DNA of 64,000 nt from Lachnospiraceae bacterium (GTDB lineage: Bacteria > Bacillota > Clostridia > Lachnospirales > Lachnospiraceae), in NCBI GenBank assembly GCA_017936785.1, contig JAGBEV010000057.1, positions 1 to 64,000 on the forward strand, given 5' to 3'. The notes under the pieces are model-generated. The model saw only the letters and a program-made list of their open reading frames with translations. It was not told where the DNA came from and did not search any database. This document shows, in pieces, positions 57,395 to 64,000 of this stretch. The translations under genes were made by a program, and so were the position numbers. Numbering within the stretch: position 1 is the first letter of the stretch; each line of letters opens with the position of its first letter.

Positions 57395-58651
57395 ATGAAA
57401 AATTTTATCAGCTCAGAAAGAGTGGATTTGTTTGAACCTAATATTTATATTCAGTTTCTTGTAAAGATCACGGGCGATCCGACTGCCGATGACTTGATGA
57501 AAGCCGTAAAAGAAGCTTTTTTAGCAAATGAGTCCACCATGTCAAAGATTGTGCTTACAGAAGATGGAACAGCATTTTATGAAAGAATGTCTGAAAGCGG
57601 ATGCAGTGTAACAGTAACACAGAAAGATTGGGAGGTCCTGATCAGGGAAAATGAAAAACTTGCTTTTCAAATTGATAAAGGCGAGATGATGAGGGTGTTC
57701 ATTATTACTTCCGATGATGAAATCCGGATGCTTATTATGGCACACCACCTGGTGGGGGACGGTAAGTCTGTTGCTTATTTTCTGGAAGATGTCATGAGGG
57801 CATTATCCGGAGAGAAGATCGAATATAAACCGCTACATTTAATAAACGAGGATTTGCTTCCAAAAGAATCAAATCTGCCTCCATTTTATAAGCTCTATGC
57901 ACGCAGTTTCAATCGAAAATGGCGGCGAAACAGATGTACCTTTAACTGGGAAGATTATTATCATATCCACGAAGTTTATTGGAGGGAGAAAAGCTCCAAT
58001 ATCATTTGCAAAACTTTTTCTGTAGAAGATGTAGATAAACTTCGCATCAAAGCACAGAAGATGGGCATATCAGTTAATAGTCTGCTGACAACAGCTTTTC
58101 TAAGGGCGAATCCTGAAAATGGCTGCATAGGAATGCCTGTGGATGCAAGAAATGACCATAACCGTTCAATGGCAAATCAGGCAACGGGGATCAGTGTAGA
58201 TCACTATTATTCTGAAAAACTTTCTTTTGAAGAAAATGCAGGAATTGTTCATCAAAAGGTCCATAAAAAGTTAGACAGCCCTGTTTTTAGATATTTTATT
58301 TTGCGCTTTCTGCCATTATTTGATCCGGCTTTGCTGGATTCCATATTGTTTGCCACATATGATCTGTGTGACAATAAAACCAGTGCAAAACTGGCTGAGG
58401 TCATGGGATACAAGGGCGGAAAGACAAGGGAATTGGGCATTACCAATTTGATCAGGCTAGACATTCCCGATACTTATGGAAGTTATGGGATAAAAAATGT
58501 TTTGTTTGTTCCTCCGGTTGTATCTTATGCAAAGCATATCATAGGTGTGGTTACTACAGGGGATGGGATGAGGATTTCTTATCATTTTATGAGTGATCAG
58601 GATGCTGCAGAAGAGAAGAAGTTTTTTGAGCGGGCGATGGAGAATCTGTAA
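57395..58651 (+). CDS. Stand-alone condensation-domain/alcohol acyltransferase-like protein
   Basis: This 418-residue protein has the condensation-superfamily catalytic motif HHLVGD at H117-D122 (AHHLVGDGKS). The second half has the typical GMPVDARN segment at about 250, then late RISYHFMSDQD near the C-terminus, where the superfamily usually has a DFGW-type region. Enzymes of this fold join acyl groups to amines or alcohols (NRPS condensation, PapA5, alcohol acetyltransferase). No carrier-protein or NRPS gene is present in the window, so acyl-CoA or a free alcohol/ester substrate is more likely. It ends the TetR operon. Confidence 0.82.
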   Translation: MKNFISSERVDLFEPNIYIQFLVKITGDPTADDLMKAVKEAFLANESTMSKIVLTEDGTAFYERMSESGCSVTVTQKDWEVLIRENEKLAFQIDKGEMMRVFIITSDDEIRMLIMAHHLVGDGKSVAYFLEDVMRALSGEKIEYKPLHLINEDLLPKESNLPPFYKLYARSFNRKWRRNRCTFNWEDYYHIHEVYWREKSSNIICKTFSVEDVDKLRIKAQKMGISVNSLLTTAFLRANPENGCIGMPVDARNDHNRSMANQATGISVDHYYSEKLSFEENAGIVHQKVHKKLDSPVFRYFILRFLPLFDPALLDSILFATYDLCDNKTSAKLAEVMGYKGGKTRELGITNLIRLDIPDTYGSYGIKNVLFVPPVVSYAKHIIGVVTTGDGMRISYHFMSDQDAAEEKKFFERAMENL

Positions 58652-58657
58652 GAAGTG

Positions 58658-58717
58658 AAAGCTGTCATATTTTGAAATGTTTGATATGTAAAACGTTTCC
58701 GGATATGGCAGCTTTTT
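58658..58717. terminator. Terminator of the TetR-SDR-condensation unit
   Basis: AAAGCTGTCATAT pairs with GATATGGCAGCTTT (G-U and one mismatch) and is followed by TTT. The loop is about 30 bases with some internal pairing. It also stands at the end of the convergent 52-residue gene. Confidence 0.7.
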
Positions 58718-58726
58718 AATGGGTAA

Positions 58727-58885
58727 TTAATTATCTTCTATATTCTGCTGGGTGCGCTCTATCATTTCCTCCATGAGTTTTTCGGCTTTCTCATATTCAT
58801 GATTCTTCAGCGCATCATGAATTTGTTTTTGGACTACTAATTGTTCTCTTAAAAAACTTTTAAATACTGGCATTTCATTTTCCAT
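58727..58885 (-). CDS. Small helical protein, 52 residues
   Basis: A short minus-strand gene of 53 codons including the stop. The protein begins MENEMPVFKSFLREQLVV and ends RTQQNIEDN. The sequence is almost entirely predicted amphipathic helix rich in Glu, Lys and Gln. AAAGGGGTG stands seven bases before the ATG. It is not a Spo0E-type protein because the SQELD motif is absent. No family was recognised; a small regulator or antitoxin-like protein is possible. It is bordered by its own RBS and the shared terminator, which supports it as real. Confidence 0.68.
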   Translation of the reverse strand: MENEMPVFKSFLREQLVVQKQIHDALKNHEYEKAEKLMEEMIERTQQNIEDN

Positions 58886-59021
58886 GACCTACACCCCTTT
58901 CTGCTAGTTTAAGGATATTATAGGTCTTTTCCTTTCTCCCCGTCAAGCCGTTAGGAAAGCAAAAATATAATTTTCCGTTTAAATAATAAAAAAATTGCGT
59001 TCAAGATATATAGAGATAAAA

Positions 59022-59051
59022 TTGACACTATTATCAACGCAATGATAAGAT
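59022..59051 (+). promoter_or_regulatory. Promoter and palindrome before methyltransferase
   Basis: TTGACA (59022-59027) and TAAGAT (59046-59051) are 18 bases apart. Between them TTATCA-N6-TGATAA (59031-59048) is a perfect palindrome, an operator-like layout. 58886-59021 holds no gene. Confidence 0.55.
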
Positions 59052-59101
59052 AAATTAGATACTGTTTTAGTCAGGACTATAAATAAGGCGAGGGTTGATC
59101 A

Positions 59102-59713
59102 ATGAATAAAAAAATATGGGATATCTATGCTCCAATCTATGAAAAGGCGATGCGCGCAGACCGCAAAGTTTATAAGTTTATGTATGACCGTATTCCAAAG
59201 GTTATTGAGGGGAAAGAAGTATTGGAAATTGCCACCGGTCCGGGATTGTTGGCAAAGCATGTTGCGTATGCTGCAAATAGAATGGTTGCCACAGACTATT
59301 CGGATGGAATGATCGCAGAAGCCAGAAAAGGAGAGTATCCTGATAATCTGACATTTGAAGTTGCGGATGCGACGAATCTGCCGTATGATGATGATTCCTT
59401 TGACGTGGTGCTGATCGCCAATGCACTTCATATTATGCCGAATCCTGAGAAAGCACTTCAGGAGATAAACAGAGTATTGAAAAATAAGGGTATATTGATT
59501 GCTCCTAATTTTGTAAAACATAAGGGCGGCTTTATCAGTAGAACATGGTCCGGAATATTAAAAATCGCAGGTGTAAAGTTTGAGCATCAGTGGCAGACAG
59601 AGGATTATAAGGAGTTTCTTGAAAAGAACGGATGGAAAGTTAAGAATTGTAAAGAAATGAAGGCGCGCATTTCCATGGCGTATGTTGAATGTGTAAGAAA
59701 TAGGAGTAACTAA
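59102..59713 (+). CDS. Class I SAM-dependent methyltransferase
   Basis: This 203-residue protein has the class I motifs VLEIATGPGLLAKHV (motif I, about 40-54), ATDYSDGMI, ADATNLPYDDDSFD and the later ANALHIMPNPEKALQEINRVLK. The architecture resembles UbiE/COQ5-like methyltransferases, which act on small hydrophobic molecules. The exact substrate is unknown. GAGGG lies just before the ATG. It precedes the LRR-like gene by three bases (TAATTTATG), so the two are co-transcribed. Confidence 0.9.
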   Translation: MNKKIWDIYAPIYEKAMRADRKVYKFMYDRIPKVIEGKEVLEIATGPGLLAKHVAYAANRMVATDYSDGMIAEARKGEYPDNLTFEVADATNLPYDDDSFDVVLIANALHIMPNPEKALQEINRVLKNKGILIAPNFVKHKGGFISRTWSGILKIAGVKFEHQWQTEDYKEFLEKNGWKVKNCKEMKARISMAYVECVRNRSN

Positions 59714-59716
59714 TTT

Positions 59717-60574
59717 ATGCCAATAAAATTTACAGATAGCAAACCATTAACATTTGATAATTTCGATAATCGGGATAATTATCAAGCCTTTTTGTATGGT
59801 AATGCTGCAGACATTGGTGGTGGAACAATATTAAAAGAGGAAATAGATGTTTTGAGTCAATATCCTGATCTAAAGCGTATTGCTATTATGGGATTACATC
59901 AAGATACATTTGAATATTTTGTTGAGACATATGGGAAAAAGTTTGAAGCTATCTATTTTTGGAAAAATAAGTTAGTAGAGGATTGGTCTAAATTAAGTAA
60001 ATTGGAAAACATTGAGGTATTAGCTTACTTTCATAATCAGAGAATTGAAGTGCTGTGGGATATGAGAGAAAACAAAAAACTCAGGTTATTAGCTATTGAA
60101 GATTTCACCAGATTAAAAGACATGAGTGGAATTGAAAAGGCTCCTGTCCTGGAAGGATTATTGTTTGGAAATAAGGTCTGGGCAAGAACTTCAATAAATA
60201 GATTTCCGGATTTACAATTAACATCCATACGAAGAATAAATCACAATGCTGAAGTTTCTTTTGAAGATACATTTCGAATGTTGCAAATTCCATCTTTGGA
60301 AAATTTAGATTTTCGAACGAATTTGTATCCAACAGAGTTTATAGCCTGGATCTGTGCTAATTATCCAAATTTAAAGGGTTATTGCTTAAATCCGTATGTA
60401 AAGTTCACTGATAATAGTGCGGTTATTTGTGGCAAAAGAAAGCCTTGTATTGATGATATAACAGATGAAAAAGGATTGGCAAAGATCGAGAAAGCTGGAA
60501 AAAATTTTGAACAAATGAAAGAAAAATATAGAGGGTTTACATTTTCTCAAATAATGGATGTATTAAAAAGTTAG
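59717..60574 (+). CDS. LRR-like protein, candidate immunity protein
   Basis: This 285-residue soluble protein has irregular leucine-rich repeats: YPDLKRIAIMGL, WSKLSKLENIEVLAYF, ENKKLRLLAIEDFTRLKDMSGI, FPDLQLTSIRRI, IPSLENLDFRTN. The plan resembles the 52177 gene and known solitary immunity-like LRR proteins, but the sequences are not clearly homologous by eye. AGGAG before the ATG lies inside the methyltransferase gene's end. Lower GC and A-rich codons set it apart from neighbouring metabolic genes, in line with horizontal acquisition. Confidence 0.68.
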   Translation: MPIKFTDSKPLTFDNFDNRDNYQAFLYGNAADIGGGTILKEEIDVLSQYPDLKRIAIMGLHQDTFEYFVETYGKKFEAIYFWKNKLVEDWSKLSKLENIEVLAYFHNQRIEVLWDMRENKKLRLLAIEDFTRLKDMSGIEKAPVLEGLLFGNKVWARTSINRFPDLQLTSIRRINHNAEVSFEDTFRMLQIPSLENLDFRTNLYPTEFIAWICANYPNLKGYCLNPYVKFTDNSAVICGKRKPCIDDITDEKGLAKIEKAGKNFEQMKEKYRGFTFSQIMDVLKS

Positions 60575-60622
60575 CCGGATATATAATGAGAAAATACAGT
60601 TTAACGAGGAATAGGTGCATGA

Positions 60623-61288
60623 TCAGACTTCTATTCCTAAAAGATAATTTACAGTCTTTGCCATAGTTTGTAAAAGCATTTTGGGTTGATAATATTCAGC
60701 CATAGGTCCTTTGCGGTAACAATTGTTTACAATACAACACATCTGAATACCGGAGTATGCTGATGAGATATAAGTCAGAAGTTCCGTTTCGCTTACCTTT
60801 GCCTGTATTTCTCCCTTTTGCAGTTTTTGCTTAAAATAATCAGAAGTGCGCGACATGATGTATTCCATATGTCCAACACCATGAGCCCCGGCAAGAATCT
60901 TTTCGATTCTATGAGGTGCATTCATAGCAAGTACCGATAATTCAAAATCGATCTTTTCAATTCCCATCAGTTCATCTGACATAAAATCTGCAAGCATATC
61001 AAAAATATGGGTGGTAATTTCTTTTGCTGAGAGTTCATCTGCTCTTGCAAATATTTCATCAACCTTATCCTTAATAGAAACCCTTTTTCGCATTTCCACT
61101 AACATATCTGCAAATATTTCGTCAATATCGTGATAAAAACGATAAATTCCTCCTTGACTTAATCCGGTACGATTAATAATGTCCTGCATTGTGACGGTGC
61201 TTACAGTCTTTTCAATACACAGCTCATATGCAGCCCCTATAATGAGATTTTTTTTATTTGTAATATATTCCTCTGTTACTTTTGGCAT
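60623..61288 (-). CDS. TetR-family transcriptional regulator
   Basis: This 221-residue protein has the TetR HTH at about 25-65 (VTMQDIINRTGLSQGGIYRFYHDIDEIF). The C-terminal helical domain is long (to residue 221). It is the downstream gene of a two-gene minus-strand unit with the alpha/beta hydrolase (12-base gap; AGGAG before the ATG). Two matching 22-bp palindromes at the shared promoter are its most likely operators, so it should autoregulate. Confidence 0.92.
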   Translation of the reverse strand: MPKVTEEYITNKKNLIIGAAYELCIEKTVSTVTMQDIINRTGLSQGGIYRFYHDIDEIFADMLVEMRKRVSIKDKVDEIFARADELSAKEITTHIFDMLADFMSDELMGIEKIDFELSVLAMNAPHRIEKILAGAHGVGHMEYIMSRTSDYFKQKLQKGEIQAKVSETELLTYISSAYSGIQMCCIVNNCYRKGPMAEYYQPKMLLQTMAKTVNYLLGIEV

Positions 61289-61300
61289 ATTAACTTTCTC

Positions 61301-62266
61301 CTACAAATTTGATACATCAAGTAAAGTTTCAAATACAGTATCCATACCTTCTTTTCCCGGCATATGTCCGGAATTTTTGATAATACGGCAGTTCAAATAG
61401 GAATTTCCCAAAGATTCTACTGCTTTAAGAATATTCGATGTTGATGTCACGATATCTGTATCGCCCTGTAAAATGTAATAGGGTACGTTTACGTTAGAGA
61501 GATCTTCGGTCAGGTCCAATTTTAACAGCTCTGACCATAGACACGTACTTGTGGATGTGCCGTTTATCATAATTGCCTTAAAGTCCTTCAATTTATAGTC
61601 CGGACTTGTGATCAATCCTCTGATTATTGAACTCACGGGTGCAGGCTTACCTTTTTTATTGGTGTAGCCATCTGTATATTTGCGAATACTTCCAGATAAA
61701 AACTGCATGTCTTTGTCACTAAAATTGTCTGTTGTAATTGCCCGGACCCGCTGCATTTTCCTCTCAGAAAATCCGGCTTTCTCCAACGCTTCATATACTT
61801 CATCATTTAAAAACAGCTTTTTTAAAACCTGCCCCCAGATAACAACGGCGTCTACTTTTTTTCCAATCTTTTGTACAGCCTTTAAGGCGAGTACACTTCC
61901 CCATGACATACCCAAAAGAATTATTTTGTTAGCAGGAAAAAGTGTCTTGACTTCAGTGATCAAGTCTATGGTCATTTCCACAAAAGATTCCACGGTAAAC
62001 CGATCCTTCAAATTATAATTATTAATACCACAGCCTAACTGATCCCAGTACACCATGATGAAACGTTCTGTAAACATTGGAAATAGTCCTCTGCATCCTA
62101 CAGAAAAAGGTATGGGGCTTCCCGGACCGCCATGTAGATTAATGACAATGGGAAGGTCTTTGCTTTTTCCTTCGATCAGAATTTTCTGTGGGACTTTTCC
62201 CAAAGAAAAAGTATATATTTCAGAGATTTCATTTTCTTCTATGATCAGTTTTCGGGCTTTGTTCAT
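61301..62266 (-). CDS. Alpha/beta hydrolase (proline iminopeptidase-like)
   Basis: This 321-residue protein has the oxyanion loop HGGPGS (45-50), the nucleophile elbow GMSWGS with S121, an acid in QGDTDIV, and the late H in NSGHMPGK. HGGPGSP and MVYWDQLGCGIN are typical of the proline iminopeptidase-like group, which cleaves N-terminal Pro or related amides and esters. The frame is open 21 codons upstream, but AAGGAG ten bases before 62266 fixes the start. Expression should be relieved from TetR repression when a ligand, perhaps its own substrate, is present. Confidence 0.88.
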   Translation of the reverse strand: MNKARKLIIEENEISEIYTFSLGKVPQKILIEGKSKDLPIVINLHGGPGSPIPFSVGCRGLFPMFTERFIMVYWDQLGCGINNYNLKDRFTVESFVEMTIDLITEVKTLFPANKIILLGMSWGSVLALKAVQKIGKKVDAVVIWGQVLKKLFLNDEVYEALEKAGFSERKMQRVRAITTDNFSDKDMQFLSGSIRKYTDGYTNKKGKPAPVSSIIRGLITSPDYKLKDFKAIMINGTSTSTCLWSELLKLDLTEDLSNVNVPYYILQGDTDIVTSTSNILKAVESLGNSYLNCRIIKNSGHMPGKEGMDTVFETLLDVSNL

Positions 62267-62283
62267 GATATATCTGCTCCTTA

Positions 62284-62354
62284 AAAATGAAACTGGTTTC
62301 ATTTTAATGTGTACTATCATATTTGTCAATATAAAATGAATGCGTATTCATTTT
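62284..62354 (-). promoter_or_regulatory. Promoter with two 22-bp TetR-type operators
   Basis: On the minus strand TTGACA (complement of 62324-62329) and TAAAAT (complement of 62301-62306) are 17 bases apart. Two perfect 22-bp palindromes flank them. AAAATGAAAC-TG-GTTTCATTTT (62284-62305) covers the -10. AAAATGAATGCGTATTCATTTT, at 62333-62354, lies just before the -35. Both contain ATGAA-N6-TTCAT. Confidence 0.85.
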
Positions 62355-62523
62355 TAAAATTGTAAGAGTAGATTTATTAGTTTAATCAGTTCACATAGTC
62401 CATTCATAATGTGCTATAATTCAATATGTGAATGAGATGAGTTTTGCCTGGTAGACATATGGCTTGATTGCTTCAAAACATTTAACAGGGATACAAAATA
62501 ACTTAAGAAATTCGAGGAGAAAA

Positions 62524-63306
62524 ATGAGCGAGATAATTGCACAAAGACAATTCAGCCCCATGTATATTTATTTGGACACGGCATTTTTAATACTTCTGGC
62601 AGTTTTGCTGTTAAAGCAGAAAAAGTATATGACAGTGGCTGTGGGAGTGGCAGCAGGGGTGTTGTACATGATCGTAGATTACGGAATATTTCACTTATTA
62701 TGCCATACCCGCAGTATCAGTGCCGGGCACAGCCTGTTTTGGGTATTATTATGGATGAGCATGAGCTATGGCTTTACAAATTTTGTGTGGATATGGTTGT
62801 GGATATCCCGTGATAAAAATCTGAAGGAATGGTCGTTGCTGATCTTGATGTGGTGGTTCTGCTGTCCCATGCTTGCTGCAACCTTCGGAGGTACGGAAGA
62901 ACTCATAACCATTCAGCGTACCACGGGAGCCTATCATGGATATATGGCATTGATCTTATTTGTAGGCTATCTGGGTGTGATCATATGGAACCTAAGGCAT
63001 CAGAAATCTGAACAGAAAATTCCTATTGGATGGATTCTGGCGATCGGTATTCTGGTCCAGTTTGGGTGGGAAGCAGCTTTGCTGATCGGTGGAATCCGCA
63101 GTGCGACTATTGTTTCATGGGGCGATAAATTGCTTACACTGATCGTAAATTCTCTTTTGGAGACAAACCTAGGAATGCCCTATGTGTATGCACTATATAT
63201 ATTATATTCTTCCCATTTTACAGAACAGATCACAAAGCGTCATGAAAAGCTGTCCTTTCTGGAAGCTCTTGAAGAAAATAATACTATGGCTGGCATTCAC
63301 AGGTAA
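62524..63306 (+). CDS. Polytopic membrane protein, 260 residues, unrecognised
   Basis: About seven hydrophobic segments are present, e.g. YIYLDTAFLILLAVLLL, MTVAVGVAAGVLYMIVDYGI and WILAIGILVQFGWEAALLIG, with many Trp residues and the loop TFGGTEELITIQRTTGAYHG. I do not recognise a family. The frame opens 20 codons earlier, but GAGGAG before the ATG at 62524 fits. A TATAAT lies at 62415-62420. It stands between the hydrolase-TetR unit and an immunity-type gene; its job is unknown. Confidence 0.72.
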   Translation: MSEIIAQRQFSPMYIYLDTAFLILLAVLLLKQKKYMTVAVGVAAGVLYMIVDYGIFHLLCHTRSISAGHSLFWVLLWMSMSYGFTNFVWIWLWISRDKNLKEWSLLILMWWFCCPMLAATFGGTEELITIQRTTGAYHGYMALILFVGYLGVIIWNLRHQKSEQKIPIGWILAIGILVQFGWEAALLIGGIRSATIVSWGDKLLTLIVNSLLETNLGMPYVYALYILYSSHFTEQITKRHEKLSFLEALEENNTMAGIHR

Positions 63307-63351
63307 TACAGGGAATAAGCCTGATCAAAAAAAGGGATTGGAGGGGATACA

Positions 63352-63735
63352 TTGGAATTAAATATAAACAGTCCTGCATACTTTTCGGACCATTATGGTG
63401 TTGATGATGAAGTATATGATTATTGCCGCAGGCTGAGAGAGTTTGTAAGGGAAAAAGAATATAGCGAATCTTTACATACGGTAGGAATCATGCCGGTAGC
63501 AGCGCCGGAGGAGCTTTATGAGCAGGGGAAATGGAAAGAAAATATCAGATTTCTTGGTAATAAGTCTGTTGCAGCGATTGTGATCCATATGGATTTTGAA
63601 AAATATTATGAGGCAGGCAGTGATATAAAGATACAAATGATGAAGGAAACCGTTTTAACAGCTGTTAAAAGAATCAAAGCAAAGGGCAGATTTGATTATG
63701 AAAGATTTATGGAGGATATAGAATCTGTTGTGTGA
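63352..63735 (+). CDS. Imm44-like immunity protein
   Basis: This 127-residue protein resembles the Imm44 family: INSPAYFSDHYGVDDEVYDYCRRLREFV at the start, YSESLHTVGIMPVAAP in the middle and IKAKGRFDYERFMEDI at the end. Such proteins neutralise polymorphic toxins of rival strains. The start is TTG, with GGAGGGG about nine bases before it. No toxin gene is adjacent within the window, so it may be an orphan immunity gene retained as a defence. Confidence 0.7.
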   Translation: MELNINSPAYFSDHYGVDDEVYDYCRRLREFVREKEYSESLHTVGIMPVAAPEELYEQGKWKENIRFLGNKSVAAIVIHMDFEKYYEAGSDIKIQMMKETVLTAVKRIKAKGRFDYERFMEDIESVV

Positions 63736-63876
63736 AAATTTTCTGCCCATGAAGTGAAAATGCCCATATTTACTGGGATGCAACCGAAACTTTACATTTA
63801 GAAATCCAAAGATGATAGAGTTATTTGCCTGTAAAAAATATACTATGAGCAAATAAATGAAAAAGGAGAAAACATT

Positions 63877-64000
63877 ATGACATTAGGCAATAAACTATCA
63901 AAGCTGCGAAAACAAAATAATTATACTCAGGAACAGCTCTCGGATATACTGGGAGTTTCCCGACAGGCGATCAGTAAATGGGAATCAGACGTATCTTATC
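63877..64000 (+). CDS. XRE-family transcriptional regulator, N-terminal part (truncated by window end)
   Basis: The 41 visible residues form a helix-turn-helix of the XRE/Cro type: LGNKLSKLRKQNNYTQEQLSDIL, then GVSRQAISKWESDVSY. The RBS AAAGGAG lies seven bases before the ATG. The rest of the gene lies beyond the window. 63736-63876 holds no other gene. Confidence 0.88.
   Translation, partial: MTLGNKLSKLRKQNNYTQEQLSDILGVSRQAISKWESDVSY

Noticed and set aside
58727-58885. Considered as a Spo0E-like phosphatase because of size and helix content
   Set aside because: The SQELD signature is absent.

Overview
This window comes from a low-to-moderate GC, spore-forming Clostridia chromosome, most likely Lachnospiraceae (Blautia or a close relative). 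That placement rests on a combination of genes: spoVG and spoVT, DnaD/DnaI primosome genes, a GlgC/GlgD pair, meso-diaminopimelate dehydrogenase, a long IleS behind a T-box, a UMF1-type transporter beside pncB, and many small Lachnospiraceae-type hypothetical proteins. Names come from reading translations and motifs by eye; no database search was run.

Layout. 1-950: the 3' end of the ATP synthase operon (atpD end, atpC, terminator). 1100-10100: a cruciform-like 232-bp repeat, a CBS protein, a MerR regulator, a sulfur amino acid PLP enzyme, two methyltransferase/hypothetical genes, an 843-residue anchored protein with a C39-like tail, a second large palindrome, queT with a structured leader, and a zinc-ribbon protein. 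10148-15088 (minus): murC, then dnaD-dnaI-prs behind an intergenic cluster of DnaA boxes. 15357-18158: glgC-glgD-spoVG. 18190-18630: a structured RNA lying between two terminators. 18650-28740: ddh, pth, mfd, membrane and hypothetical genes, and a large hybrid histidine kinase. 28889-34219: glycolipid glycosyltransferase, plsY, spoVT, and an orphan FtsX-type permease. 34321-39309 (minus): UMF1 transporter-pncB, and MATE transporter-kinase with a two-hairpin leader. 39844-51356: a truncated nuclease-transposase, T-box-ileS-sseB-like, glgP, a polytopic membrane protein overlapping an aconitase-like hydratase.

51400-64000 is accessory in character. It holds apparently orphan immunity-like genes (51579, 52177, 59717, 63352), a frameshifted membrane gene, gene fragments, a nitroreductase, and two TetR-controlled units. 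One unit is TetR-SDR-condensation enzyme (plus strand). The other is alpha/beta hydrolase-TetR (minus strand). Both carry ATGAA-N6-TTCAT palindromes at their promoters. A 52-codon minus-strand gene at 58727-58885 also lies here. The window ends inside an XRE-type regulator.

The strongest candidates for undescribed biology are the structured RNA at 18351-18556, the tandem-hairpin leader of the MATE operon, the two long palindromic elements (1114-1345 and 8536-8704), the DnaA-box cluster upstream of the primosome operon, and the TetR-SDR-condensation unit. No rRNA, tRNA, CRISPR array or intact insertion sequence was seen.
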